Shown: piece after piece, positions 11,061 through 64,000 of the stretch
How positions within the stretch are numbered: position 1 is the first letter of the stretch
Layout: the number at the start of each line of letters is the position of its first letter
Assembly: GCA_003260075.1 (NCBI GenBank)
Contig: QLIY01000607.1
Span: forward strand, 1-64,000
Source of the DNA: Phallusia mammillata
Taxonomy: Eukaryota; Chordata; Ascidiacea; Phlebobranchia; Ascidiidae
Reading direction: 5' to 3'
Length of the DNA: 64,000 bases
The notes under the pieces: model-generated
Database searches by the model: none
Told to the model about the DNA's origin: nothing
What the model saw: the letters and a program-made list of their open reading frames with translations, nothing else
Made by a program: the position numbers and the translations under genes

Positions 11061-12677
11061 GAAACTGTTTATTGTCTGCCTGGCTGTGCTTGTGTGTTGG
11101 GTAGAAGGCTGATGTAACCATATGGTATTGTTTATTATACATTAACTGTTTTCTAGCCTGCGCTAATGGGTTGAGCTAACTTTGGTTTTAATGTGATGTT
11201 GTGTACTTGTTGGATGCCTGCAATACAAAATACGATGATTTAAATTTACGCGTTAAGATTAAACTGCTGAAGTACGACCAAAACAGTTCTAGCACAAGAC
11301 ACACGACCCACTATAAACTCATAGACGCTTAAGAAGCAGTGGGGGGGGGGCATGTAACCATATGGTATTGTTTATTATAACTTAACTGTTTTGTAGTCTG
11401 CGCTAATGGGTTGAGCTAACTTTGGTTTTAATGTGATGTTGTCTACTTGTTGGATGTCTGCAATACAAAATACGATGAATTAAATTTACGCGTTAAGATT
11501 TAACTGCTTAAGTACGACCAAAACAGTTTTAACACAAGACACACGACCCACTATAAACTCATAGACGCTTAAGAAGCAGTAGCCAAGCCTCGATGCTGGC
11601 CCCAAAAGGGTTTGAAACAGTTGGGTCCAAACTGAAGCCATTATGATGCAGTGTATTTCCTCAGTTGCAAAAATGCACTTTCTGCAAGTTCAAGTAATAA
11701 TCTTATTGCAACACTTTGCAAAAAGGAGGTTCTTAACTTATTTTTGGGGGGGGGGACCATTATGATGCAGTGTATTTCCTCAGTTGCAAAAATACACTTT
11801 CTGCAAGTTCAAGTAATAGCCTAATCTTATTGCAACACTTTGCAAAAAGGAGGTTCTTAACTTATTTTTTTCATTTACCTCTTTACCTTCGGATATAAAC
11901 TTAAAACTTACCTCGTTAATTTACAAGCATTCGAGTTAGATGCTTTTTTAAACCAAAAGGATGAATAGCTGTGGATTTATATATATGGGGGGGGGGCAGT
12001 GGCGGCTCGTGCCTAAAATTTTTGGGGGTGCTGCTCCAATTTTTAGCCTTTATTGGGCAAATATAAGATGGCAATATATAGAAAAGCCACATTTCTAGTT
12101 TTGTAGTCATTGTTTTGTGTAGAAAAACAAGTAATACAAATCTTAATTAACAACTCCATTGTAACGTAATGGTTGTAACGCAATAATGTACACGGGTGGG
12201 GGGGGGGGTACAAGTATACTTGTTTGTTGCAAGTAAATGTTAGTAGCCTTACTTCATTGTCAGCGCATCCTCTTTTCTTTCGTTTAGGCCAGTGGTTCTG
12301 AACCTTCCACTAATTGCGTAGGCCTACCACCTGAAAAACATACCTAAAGCATGCAAAACCTCATTAACCCATGGTTGAGAATCTGTGCCTAATAATCACT
12401 TCTTCAATTCGGAAGCATTGGAGTTTAAGCACGGGCAAAATCGTTTATTAGCATCACCCAGCGCACGCTCATGTACGCCAAAGTGCACACTACGAAACTA
12501 TCAACGATAAAAAACGACCATTGATCTGTATTTGAAAGTGTGACCTTCAGCATGTAGACGACACACCCAAGCAGTTATATTTGGGAACGCCCGAGCTATG
12601 GGCAGGGGCGTCCTTTACAGAATGGCTTACAAGGAACTGGAACCTTAATGGAGGCAGTTAGGTCACATTAGTGATGC
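11061..12677. other. Intergenic allelic mosaic with hAT-like end
   Basis: G placeholders at 11341-11350, 11746-11755, 11987-11996 and 12198-12208. Sequence 11351-11580 repeats 11114-11340, and 11756-11870 repeats 11638-11745. CAGTGGCGGCTCGTGCC at 11998-12014 and CAGTGGTTCTGAACCTT at 12292-12308 are hAT-type left ends without a recognised right end. No protein-coding exon was recognised. Confidence 0.6.
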
Positions 12678-12683
12678 TTTATT
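12678..12683 (-). terminator. Candidate polyadenylation signal of beta-spectrin
   Basis: The minus strand reads AATAAA about 720 bases past the spectrin stop codon. A second AATAAA lies at 12444-12449. Neither is backed by a recognisable GU-rich element, so this is only the nearest plausible signal. Confidence 0.25.
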
Positions 12684-13404
12684 GTTAATATTATCAAGCA
12701 GACAGCTACACGAAAAGCATACTTGAAGAAACGCTAGGCTAAATATGGTTGACGGAGCAAATGGTTGAACTATTATGCAACACGGTCGGTAGGAGCGCTA
12801 ATTAATATGGTGAACTGGTAAGTTGCAACGCAGAATTAAAGCAAAAAAATAATAGAGCCAATTTTAAATCTAGCACCAGTGCAGGACGACAACTCAAAGC
12901 TTCCCTGGTGTGAGAGAGCACCATGCAGTGTTATGTCTTGTCAGAGTGAAGTGCCCGGGAGAAAAAACGTCCGAAGTTACTTAGAGTAAAAATCATGCGC
13001 TTACAGGTCTGGTCACAACACGTAGATATTTATATAGGTTTGGTGGCGATTCGAAAAAATCCACAAAAACACGCACAAGAACAGCTGAACGAAATTCAAG
13101 TAACATTTTTTTCCACGACGCATCAATTACTTTGCGCTAACTTGTCGGTATCGTAAACGCAGCTAGAGAGAGACAGAAAAAGCGTCACTTCTTTCGCGAC
13201 ACAGTGTTCTATCGACATAGTGACGCCACAAACCGCAATTAGGGGGCACTAACAAAGCGCGACATTTACACATAAAATGATTGAAGTGACCCCGCTGTCG
13301 GTTCAAGGTCGAAACGAAGTGACGGTGCTTGCTGCTGACGTCAGTGGTTGGTCAATTGACGTCATAGATGCTGACGTCATAAGGAAGTAGGCGCGCAGGT
13401 CGGT

Positions 13405-53739
<40,335 letters not shown>

Positions 53740-56700
53740 TTTCGCTAATCACTCTATTCTCTGTTTAATCCTTTCCGCTGTTTGGGCGTGAATTCCGGAA
53801 ATAGTGATAGTAAATCCACTTTTGTAGGCACAGATTTTTGTGGTATTAATCCAATGTTATGAGCATACTAATCCCTACGTTTTAAGCAGCACAGAGGCGC
53901 TCATATATTTACACAGGTTATGATGTATTTGCTCTTGTGACCAACAAACGCCCTGGTTTGAACCAAAACACAGTTTTAAAGAACTAACTGTTTGACAAAG
54001 ACACAAAGTACGCTATGACGTCACAACCCAATCTGTGACGAAACAAAGTTGAGAAGCAATCGATTGTTTTGATTTAATAAAACACCGTACGGTACTGTAA
54101 CCAGTAAAACGTTATGCAACTCACAACTGCTGTTGTTAATTCAAAGAAAATTTCGACAACTCACAGCTTTTCACTTGCTTAAGACAACAGCCCCCATTTA
54201 AGCTCACCACTCTGCCTTAATCAACACAGAAAACCGCTTAAAGTCCGCTGAAGTTTAAACTGGTCATCACAGCGACAGGTGGCCGCATAGCGAAAGTTTA
54301 CAATTCGGATTGAAATGGAATTGGTGTTTGGAAAGTCGGGATTTTGCTGTCGGACAAAAACTAGCATGAAACAAGGATGGACATAAAGGTCTCTCTCTAA
54401 GCCCAAGAGCTCAAGTGCTATCCCGAGTGCCCTTGGTGAACGGTTTTGAATGCAGATACGAGCTTGCTAGTTGTTCTGTATTTTAATTAGACGATATTGC
54501 GCCTGAAAAGTTGCTTACTGGCCAAAAGCAATTTTGGATAAATGGCACTTAATCGGTGGTTAACAAGTTTCAACTTTAAGAATGCCGAAAGAAAATTGCA
54601 AAAATACTGCTTGCTTTTTCAACACACAATTGGTTGGGATGTTTCCAATTGCACATTTTTATTTTGCAGCCGCACAGGACAAGCGAAACGAAAGCGTCAC
54701 TAACACAGTAAGGTTTTATCGATTAAACCACCGACCTCTGTATGACCTTGGCACGAACGCGCGCATTTTACAAATCCGGTTGTTTATCAATCGTTAAACG
54801 TAAACATCGTTTTATACGAACGAACAAAGCAGTCCTGATACGTAAACTGGGTGCTAAACTTTACCTTAGTATTGGTGAGGTTACAGTAGCAAATTTAAAC
54901 CTTATCATTTTTTATCCATTTGACAACAAAAATATCTAAAAGGGGCAGAAACATTTGGGTTTTGAAAGCTTAACAAATCCTTAAGCCATCTCAAATCATC
55001 CATAACGTATCGTCATTTAACACATCATAGCTGCAAAAACTGGCCAAAACATGTCAGTACAGTACTAACCACAACCCAAGTACTGGCAAACAAATTGCAA
55101 GCTAGTCATGTTTTAAACCAACAACCAATAATGTTTACAAAAAGGTCGAAAATACATGACTTTCTAGGTTTAATGAATCTTACTACTAATCCTCAACTAT
55201 CCACGGCTATAAAATTAATCAATAACATGTCTCACTAATCCTGCTACAACACAACAGCATCAGCAGCCTAAATAAGTTCTCTGCAATCACGGGGACTGAG
55301 CCTACTTATCAATGGAGTCGCGGACCGTACACACCATAAAGTTGTACACATGCTTCAGCAAACCACGGCCATCGAAAAGCAATTAACAGTTGCCAGTTTC
55401 CGCTACCTTACAACGCTCCTATTTCTCTCACGCAGTGCAAGGCCAGCTAGCTATATTGGCGCAACTCTAGCTCTCTAGAACCAGTTTTTCCTCCTTTGAA
55501 AGTGAGTTAGGTTGCGTATTTGCACTGAAATAGTGGCTATATGACACCTGTGCTCGTGTTACCAACGAAATTGCGAGAAAAATAGGAGTAATATGGGATT
55601 TACGATTCAACTTTTGGTTTGACGGTCTGTCGAACGCAGTAATAGCTGCGTTTTTTTTCTTGCTGCAAACTTCGGCTTTTGTTGGGACAACTAGTTATTT
55701 GGTGCATAAGCATGTGCATGTTTGGTTACAATTTAAACATTAAACTTCAAGATTAACTTAAGAAAGTTTTTGGTAGATTTGTGATGCAGACCCTGGCTTT
55801 ACTATTCTTATACTAGCAAGAACTTGCATAAAAATCTTCGGGCAAAAAGGCTTGAACATAGTGTTTAAAGAAACTCATACATTCATATTTACCAATTTTC
55901 CAAACACAAACTACACTTGTGTTGGCACCAGTCTGCACAACTAATTCAAAAATACCTGTTTTAAATCAGCACATAATATGCTTTTTGTGTTAAATTGGCA
56001 TCTGTCTGGAAAACAATCCAATGTGGTAAATCACATTACAACATCAGTTGGTTGGTATTTACATGCTTTGTTTTCATGGAAAGTTAAAATTCAAACCTTT
56101 CACTGATTTTCAACTGTCCTAGCTGTACTTGCCCCCCCCCCCACTATTCTTATACTAGCAAGAACTTGCATAAAAATCTTCGGGCAAAAACATAGTGTTT
56201 AAAGAAACTCATACATTCATATTTACCAATTTTCCAAACACAAACTACACTTGTGTTGGCACCAGTCTGCACAACTAATTTAAAAATACCTGTTTTAAAT
56301 CAGCACATAATATGCTTTTTGTGTTAAATTGGCATCTGTCTGGAAAACAATCCAATGTGGTAAATCACATTACAACATCAGTTGGTTGGTATTTACATGC
56401 TTTTCGTGGAATGTTAAAAACCAAACCTTTCACTGATTTTCTCTAAAACTGACAACTGTCCTAGCAGTCCTTGTGTTCAAAGAGCTTTAAGGCAAATTAA
56501 ACACTTTCAAATTGCTTGAAATTTCTACATAACAGAAAAAACATAAAACCACAACTGCCGTAGGTTACATTTCTGTCTAACATAAACCACATTACATCCA
56601 ACCATCCCGATTTGACCTCGCCTACACAAACTACCCGACTTCAACCAATTGCATTCGTCGCTTCTATCCAGCAATAGTTGAACACAGTTGTTTCAATAAT

Positions 56701-58426
56701 CACAAAATCGATTGAACGAGTTCGACAGTAACGAACAGATCGACGTGTATTGCGATTTCCGAACGCCCTGCCTTGCTCCATGCTGGCACAATTGAGTGAG
56801 AGAGGTTACAAAGAGCACAATGGCCGACGTTTCCATACAAAACAAATAGCGGTTCACTCGTGAGAGCAATTCGGGTTCTGAGCGCTGTAAGAGCTGCTGG
56901 CCGTTCTTGGCTGTTCAGAATAATAGACAAACGATTGTGAATTGAGTAAATAACAGGCTATTCATGCTGGAACTATTGTGGGGTAGTTTGGAGCAAATCT
57001 GAGGCTCTAGTGTGAAGATTGATCACGAGAAATGTAAAAGTTGGCGAAAGTGAAAACAATAGTGACAATTTAATTATCTGATCTTATTACAGGAAAACGA
57101 GTGGATAGGTACTCGCTTTTGCTGATTTAAAACGCTAACAGTTGTGACAGAAGAATATCAATTGCGACACCCTTTTTATAAATGGAAACGCCTATAAAAA
57201 GTGGGCCTTACAACCTTCCTTTATTTTTTGTTATACTTTGCAGTTCGCTACCTTAGTCCTTAAATCTAGTAGTTTGTCTGTTGCTAACAAAAGTTGCATG
57301 GATATTTTTTTCGTTTTACACACATTATAGGTTCATTAAAACATCCGTAAAAAAACACACCACGTTAGTAGTAACCTTTTGCGCTTTAAAACCATTGCAG
57401 CAAAATCCCAGTCTTTTTAATTATGATGATAGAAATATATATTTCGCCAATTCGCTAAAATCCGTTCGTTATTCAACCTTTTTTGCATAACATGACACGA
57501 AGTGCAAATCACACACACACAAACACTCACGGTTCTCAAAACCCTAAAAATACGCATAACAAAGGCATTCTACAGGTCTGCAATCTAACAAAACGCAAGC
57601 ACCACATGAATGGCGTTCAATCAAGACATAACTTTCCGTTGCTGTCCTTTTTCGACTAACAGGAGAGCCACACAAAATATATGGGAATACGTTTTCTTAC
57701 AGACACAAGCAAAACGACAAAAAACATTCAGCATGTCTTCATCTCAACTCAAGCGGGTTTCCGAGCTAGCATACTTTAAGATCCTGCTATAATATTTAAA
57801 TTAGTTTTAGGTTGCGAGACGTTTAGAATCTGCACACTATGCTACGTAATTCGTTTGTTTGTTAAAAATGGCCCACCATCTTTTACTGCTTTTGCCTACG
57901 TTGTTAAACAGTAAAAATAACACACATGATTTAAAACGTACGCCTATTTAGGTGCGCAAACGCTACTAATAAAAAATCACCTGTCGGAAGCCATCTTACT
58001 ACGCCTGCCAAAAATCGTAGGAACACAACATAACGCCTAACAAAAAATCTAGTTGTCGTTCACACACATATAGCAGCTAAGTCAGGTAGCCATCATTTTA
58101 TTCAGCAACGCCCATCCTCACTAATACAACATCTCGCCAATCAAATTCAGCGAAGCGCGAACGAGCTATTTAGAATCTTGAAATCAATGCCTTGTCACGT
58201 GACAGCGCCGGGTCAGTTACACAAAAGACCTGCTTACGTAGCAGTGACGTCAACCACAACACTGGCACAGAAATTAAGGAATCTTGCAGTAGTAGCACCT
58301 GCTGAGAGGCTGAGCTATTGTGAAGTGGCTCGCGTGACGGTTGCTGACAAGAATATTCTGCTACTTTTGCATAAGTTTACTGCAATTTTGTGATCTATGG
58401 TAGTTCAACTTTTCATGATCATACAC

Positions 58427-58640
58427 ACAAGCTCCCTAAATGCACTGGGGATATATGTGAGCAACATTAAATGTTCACGCGGTTGCCACACATCAGTTAA
58501 TGTGCAGCATAGATTTTTGTGTGTCTGGGCATTCACACAAGCTCCCTAAGTACACTGAGGACCACTTTCAGCAACAGTGGATGTGAATTCTGTGGCCACA
58601 TACAACTTATGCGCAGAAAAGATTTTCATGTCTACGCAAT
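58427..58640. repeat. Two-unit tandem repeat, about 107 bp
   Basis: ACACAAGCTCCCTAAATGCACTG and, about 107 bases later, ACACAAGCTCCCTAAGTACACTG each start a unit that continues with GAGCAACA/CAGCAACA and a GTTGCCACA/GTGGCCACA block. There is no placeholder between the units, so unlike the allelic copies this is a true local duplication. Confidence 0.65.
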
Positions 58641-59515
58641 GCGTAACGATACTGGCCTGCTGCAGATTGTTCAGAATTGCTTGTAGCCTGTGCAAGCAGC
58701 GAGTATCTTTACACGCACAACAGAGGGATTCGATGCAGCAATGTGATAAGCAACACAAAATCAATGTTTGCCACACGATAGACATATTGGTTTGTCATGG
58801 CCTGACAGAATTATAATAATATTGGATTGCCCAAAAGCATTACATTCACCTGACACGCAGTTACGAATCAACTGAAAAAATACCAGTTCACATGTATAAT
58901 AGACATAGAATGAATCAACATGAAAAATGGCTCGATTTTGGCATTTAAGAAAATTGCAATGACCTCGTGAAGTCGCTGGAACGAATTGAACTTCCTTAAA
59001 TTGGATTTTGACGTTTCCAACATAGATCACCTAATTTCACAAAAGTAACTTTAAATTATCAACCAAAATGAAACGACATTACTTCGTCGGTGGTTAAGTT
59101 ACGGAAAAACTGGTTAATGCGGATTTTTATTTCAATTCTATTTACGGTGCATTTCCAGCAGGTCACAAGCCCGCAATTTGCGTGGCGCGTTTCTGACTCC
59201 GTTACAAGCAAATTACAGTCAAATGCCCAACGGTCTCACAAAAATGCGCGTCCCTTTGCGTCCATGTTATCGATTCTCTAATTTTGACGGCAAGAGGAAT
59301 GACAGCGGAGCTAACACAATATATATCGTTACCATGACTAATTAATTTACAAAAAAGTTCTGCACGAAAGAAAATGGTCCTGTATCTTTTCAACGATCTA
59401 CATCCAAAGTAAAATATTCGCACTGTGGAATTAAATACGGGCCTTATTGAAAGATGACTTAACTGAACAGGATCTTAGGTCAAAAAATTTAAGTAACGAG
59501 ATGACTTATTACATG

Positions 59516-59920
59516 CAGTAAACCTCGGTGAATTCAGGACCGTTTGAACCAAAAAAAATGTCCGAACTATACCCCCCCCCCAAGTTCTGCACGAAAGAAA
59601 ATGGTCCTGTATCTTTTCAACGATCTACAACGAAAGTAAAATATTCGCACTGTGGAATTAAATACGGGCCTAATTAAAGACGACTTTACTGAACAGGATC
59701 TTAGGTCAAAATATTTAAGTAACGAGATGACATATTACAGTCAACCTCGGTGAATTCCACCACGTTTGAACCAATGTCCGAACTATACGAAGATCCGGAT
59801 TAACCGATGTCGATTAGTTAAAGCCTTACCACATTACAAATCATTTGTACCTTCAGTTTTGTCCGAATTAAACGAATACCTGTATTAACCGAATCCGGTT
59901 TTACCCAGGTTTACTGTACT
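59516..59920. mobile_element. pogo/Tigger-like MITE, interrupted by an assembly join
   Basis: The left end GCAGTAAACCTCGGTGAATTC and right end, inverted, ACAGTAAACCTGGGTAAAACC are inverted repeats. The interior carries CCGGATTAACCGATGTCGATTAG, shared with 6416-6598. The C10 at 59572-59581 and C12 at 59940-59951 split it into overlapping allelic pieces, so the real element is shorter than this span. Confidence 0.55.
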
Positions 59921-60510
59921 TTAGTGCCAATTTCGTCCACCCCCCCCCCCCACATTACCAATCATTTGTACCTTAAGTTTTGTCCGAATTAGGCGAATAC
60001 CTGTATTAACCGAATCCGGTTTTACCCAGGTTCACTGTACTTTAGTGCCAATTTCGTCCACAATTGCTTCATGAAATTGATAACAAATCCGTACATACGC
60101 AATATTTTTAGGCAAGGTTTTCGGACAAAGTAACGATCAACATAAACATAACACAGCTATGGGCTAACTCAAACCGTCTTCTAACAATTTTCAACATTAG
60201 TTGATCCTAAAACGAAGTGTGTAATGTAGCGGCTTTGCAAGCCTGAACTGGTGAAATATTAACTAATGGAGCAACGATAGAGTCGAACAATACAGGGCGT
60301 ACAAAGCTCTCATATTCATTGCCACGTTTTTCTTCAAATTTTCAGCTGTAAAACCCCAGAGGCCTATTCAAGGTCGACTGGGGTAGATACAATTGACGCA
60401 CTTTTTAAAGTTTAGTGAACATTGATGTTTTTATGTGACGGCTGTTCTCAAGGCTAGGGGTGACAGTGTTTTACTGCGTTTTTAGTGTTAACTGGTTCCA
60501 AACAGGGACA

Positions 60511-60593
<83 letters not shown>

Positions 60594-63551
60594 TAGCGGG
60601 CGGTAAAAACGGCCTACATCAAAGATATTGTGCAAATGCTGCTGCGCTTCTACTTCTTTTCACCTTTTTCAAGTTTTACAATCGATTTGCACTGTAGTAG
60701 CGCGAGTCATAAGAAAACAAAACCATATAAATATAAAATACAAGACAAAACTAAAAACATTTTCGACAAGCATTATAGTAACAATATAAGTAACATAACC
60801 TACTGATGACATACAGAAAAAAACATACAAAAATTGCCAAAATTGGAAGAACCCTGAATCGACGGAAAAAATTAAAGACTACAATAACTGTGCGACGAAA
60901 ACACCTCGACTTTGAAACCGTAATCATTAATGCAAAATCACAGTAACAGTATAGGCAGCTGCAAAGTTTAGAGTAAAATACACGCGCAAAAAAAACGTTG
61001 GCTTTAAACCAATGCCTAACCCATTTTGCACTATCATGGTCTATTTCAACACAACTAATACTCTATCTACTAGAAAAACATGAACACTGCAATACCCTAA
61101 CGAGGCTCACATAAAATAACGGACAATAGTCGAAAAAAGGGCCTTAAACTGCGAAACGTGGGGTCTGGGGAAAATGTAATGATTAACCAGCGATAAAAAA
61201 CGCTGAGAATAAGCTGGGAGGTGTTGGTTCAAGTAGGACTACGTCAACCTTCGGCCTATTGGAATCAAACAACGCTGTGGTGAAGAGATCGATTATTAAC
61301 GACTAACAGTAGTTTAGATTGCGCGGGATCATAACTATGACGTCATGATTTCTAATGTTCAAAGTTGGGGGTTTAATTGGGGGGCGAGTTTTTAAAAAGC
61401 GATTAAAGGTATTTAAGCAACTAAGTCTGTTTTTACAGGCGTTTTTCGCCCAATATAAGCGACTTTAATTCTATTATTGCAGCGTCATGCTTGCGTCGCT
61501 ATGTAAATGTTGTCTTTGGCAATGTTGGAAAAACGTATAAAACATTGAAAGCGGTAATTAAAGAGAAGTGGGATGGAAAAATTGCTCCATTAGGATGGAA
61601 AAAGTTACAACAAAAATCACGACCTCCAATGAACACATTCTATAAGCGTTCGTGTTTTACTACGTTGCATAAACTTATCTCAAAACGGCCTTTTGTAAAA
61701 TAACAACTTTTTTTACACCCCAATCCTAATTCCACTTACCCACAGCAACGTAACTAATTGCAATGCGCTGTTTTCAGTATTTCATTTGCAGTGTTTGCAT
61801 GTGTAAGGTTTACACAACGAGGTAGCCCGTAAAAAGTAAGGTCTCTGAAATAATATATTCTCATCAGGGTCAAGCCCCCCCCCCTGTTTGCATGTGTAAG
61901 GTTTACACAACGAGGTAGCCCGTAAAAAGTAAAGTCTCTGAAATAATATATTCTCATAAAGGTCAACCTTTTCTGAATAACAGTGTCTGCTCAGACTAAT
62001 GAATGTAAAGCCCCTATAAGATCCGACTGTGGTGAGATTCGAACCCATGACGAAAGATTTTTGTTTTAATTTTCACATTTTGTGTCTCAACAGTAGTCAA
62101 AAACGCCAGATCAGGTTTCACGTCAGAAACCAACAACCTAACCCAACCAAATACAAGCCACGTTTACGACAACGCCCCCAAGCGGATTGGGCTTAACCTT
62201 GACTGTAAAGTACATCCGTTGCTTCACCAACATAACTACTTCAAGTAGAACATTGAGAGCACTCGATTCAAAAGTTTCAAAGCCATACAAGTGGCGAGTA
62301 CATGAACTGTAAAGTTGCACGAGCAACGATTTAAGCCAAGCAAAAGAACTTCGACGTTTTCTGGTTTTACGACAGAGTGTTTGTTACGCTTTAGGGCAAT
62401 TATTATTTTTTTCAGACATTTTAGGCTTTGAACTATTTTTGCCTTAGGAAAATCATTCGTGGTTTGAATGAAAATTTAAAGAAGTACAAACTGTATTGAG
62501 TTGAAAAAGTCGCAACAAGACATGAAACTTTCACTACCTTTTTTCTTAAAATTCCTTTTTGTTCCCTAACTACAGGAATTGGAGGGGGAAATGATTGAAA
62601 AGTTCTGTAAAATATTTTCAAACATCAGCCGATACACAAAGACATCGCAGCAAACTCCGTACATGCTTCGCAACTTTTCGGAGAATCAACTGAACAGCTT
62701 ACAAAGAACTAAGGCTGCCGTAGAATTGACATTTTAATTATAGGGTTTAGTCAAGAGCTCCGTACTCTTCATTGAAAAGCCTTGTGCACAATGCAAACGA
62801 TATATAATGCATTAGGAGGCAAGGCATTCACATTAAGGATACAAGCATGCTAATCTTTAATCGCATGTTGCACAAAAAGATTATCCAACAGCAGGGGCAA
62901 AAAGTGGACATACATTGGTCATCGGCAAATTAGTATATATGCGTGTTTTCATCCCCCCCCCCGATACAAGCATGCTAATCTTTAATCGCATGTTGCACAA
63001 AAAGATTATCTAACAGCAGGGGCAAAAAGTGGACATAAATTTGTCATCGGCAAATTAGTATATATGTGTGTTTTAGGGACAGAAAGTTAGTTGTTGTTGC
63101 AAAATGTTTCTAGAAATGCTTTTTTCAGGGCATTGGGGTACGATTTACACAATTGTCTGTAAATATAAAAAATCTAATGTTTTACTGTACCTAGCACTTT
63201 CCTGTTGCGTCTTGCTTTGAATTAACATATTAATAGAATGAATGAGCCTGTTTCCTAAACTTGACAAACTAGAATGAATTGACTATGTGTAATTTCTCTT
63301 CATTGAGCTACATCGTTGTGGTAATAACCAGCATATATTTACCCATGAGAACATCGTACAAATGACAGTGATAATGTGGATGAATTCTAACGTGGTCTCA
63401 GGATGAATTCTAATGTATTCTTTGTTAACAAAATAGTTCCCCGCCGTGAATTAATAAATTCGAATTTTGTTCAGCTCGGACTTTCACTGAGAATATCCGA
63501 GCAGTGCGTATTAGCAAAGTTAAATGGGAAACATTGTTATATTACGCTAAC

Positions 63552-63718
63552 CTGCGAGTGCCTTGATGCGATTCTGTTCGAACTGACGAGCTGAGCTGTT
63601 ATCCAAATCCTCATCGTCTTCATATTCAGCAGTATCCCATCTCTTATCAATATATTCCTCCATGTCGTATCCCAAATCTTCATTGCCATTATCCACGGCA
63701 GTCTTTTGCGCTGTTTGT
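63552..63718 (-). CDS. SPTBN1: Beta-spectrin alternative upstream exon (canonical N-terminus, partial)
   Basis: An internal coding exon between a TTTTTTTAG acceptor and a GCAG/GTTAGC donor. It encodes YDMEEYIDKRWD, an acidic DDEDLDN stretch and NSSARQFEQNRIKALA, followed by one phase-1 base that joins exon 2 to give [12 protein letters not shown]. This is the vertebrate beta-spectrin canonical N-terminus (RWD, then SSARLFERSRIKALADEREAV). The start codon must lie in an exon beyond the right edge. The internal first exon at 53523-53739 joins the same acceptor, so the two are mutually exclusive starts. Confidence 0.93.
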
Positions 63719-64000
63719 CTAAAAAAAGTCGGGTGTTACAAAGAACTGTAAACATGCAGAAAATGCTACTTGTAAAAATGTGAAAAAATCCCAATTGTTA
63801 ATTTTCAAAATTCAAAACTCCAAATAAAAATATAAAATAATCAAAACAGTATTCGGTCAAGGGCATTTATTTTTTACTACTTCGGTTTTACCAGTTGTTA
63901 ACAGTTAATGTGTTGAAATGTTGGGCTATTTAGCAGTTTACACCGCACAATGCTACAAACGGCAAAATGTAGGCGTTGCTTATTGGATTTTTGTTGCAAT
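63719..64000. other. Spectrin intron upstream of the canonical exon
   Basis: AT-rich sequence with no recognised exon. The exon carrying the canonical start codon is expected further right. Confidence 0.5.

Larger units (their letters stand above)
53740..63551. other. Spectrin first intron (upstream isoform) and internal promoter side
   Basis: About 9.8 kb with no recognised conserved exon. Immediately after 53739 lies the 5' flank of the internal first exon; no TATA box is seen. C placeholders occur at 56132-56142, 59572-59581, 59940-59951, 60513-60593, 61875-61884 and 62953-62962. Most are followed by near copies of preceding sequence (for example 56143-56460 repeats 55798-56110). It also holds a pogo/Tigger-like MITE and a two-unit tandem repeat. 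Confidence 0.6.

Noticed and set aside
58194-58205. TGTCACGTGACA palindrome as a promoter element
   Set aside because: A single palindromic E-box in a long intron without other promoter signals is not enough.

Overview
This is a eukaryotic, AT-rich, intron-dense window. It contains most of two genes, both on the minus strand: the 5' part of a UBE2O-type ubiquitin E2/E3 gene (190-10801) and an essentially complete conventional beta-spectrin gene (13405-53739, with an upstream alternative first exon at 63552-63718). Both proteins follow the vertebrate orthologues closely, introns are mostly a few hundred bases to 1 kb, allelic divergence is high and short non-autonomous hAT elements are common. 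This fits an invertebrate chordate, most likely a solitary ascidian of the Ciona type. A 15-base match to the Ciona spliced leader at 26082-26096 agrees, but the species cannot be fixed from sequence alone.

Layout: 1-10801 carries 19 coding exons of UBE2O, from the ATG to the second conserved region; the catalytic UBC domain lies beyond the left edge. 10802-13404 is intergenic, holding the UBE2O promoter side and the spectrin 3' side. 13405-50517 carries 46 beta-spectrin exons read right to left: tail, PH domain, a very large exon encoding an Arg/Ser/Pro-rich insert, a charged helical linker, about 17 spectrin repeats and the tandem CH actin-binding domain. 53523-53739 and 63552-63718 are two alternative first exons, both joining exon 2 in the same phase. 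I reconstructed every exon by GT-AG (one GC-AG) boundaries and reading phase. The spectrin exons sum to 8757 nt (2918 codons plus stop) with no break.

The window is also an assembly mosaic. About 40 runs of exactly 10 (sometimes 11-12) G, five runs of 45-86 G or C, and four single n mark joins. At most short runs the sequence on one side is repeated, with a few allelic differences, on the other. The simplest reading is that gap placeholders were written as G and that unmerged haplotype contigs were laid end to end. All runs are G up to 49069 and C from 50936, so the source contig orientation flips between those points. Several exons therefore appear two or three times without being true tandem duplications, and a 26-residue polyproline in spectrin is a gap.

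Functionally, beta-spectrin is the actin-, ankyrin- and phosphoinositide-linking strand of the membrane skeleton, and UBE2O is a large hybrid E2/E3. Nothing suggests they act together; they are simply neighbours. The accessory content is hAT and pogo/Tigger-like MITEs, tRNA-derived SINE fragments, a CRE-palindrome minisatellite, and an interspersed element carrying a hammerhead-ribozyme-like core.
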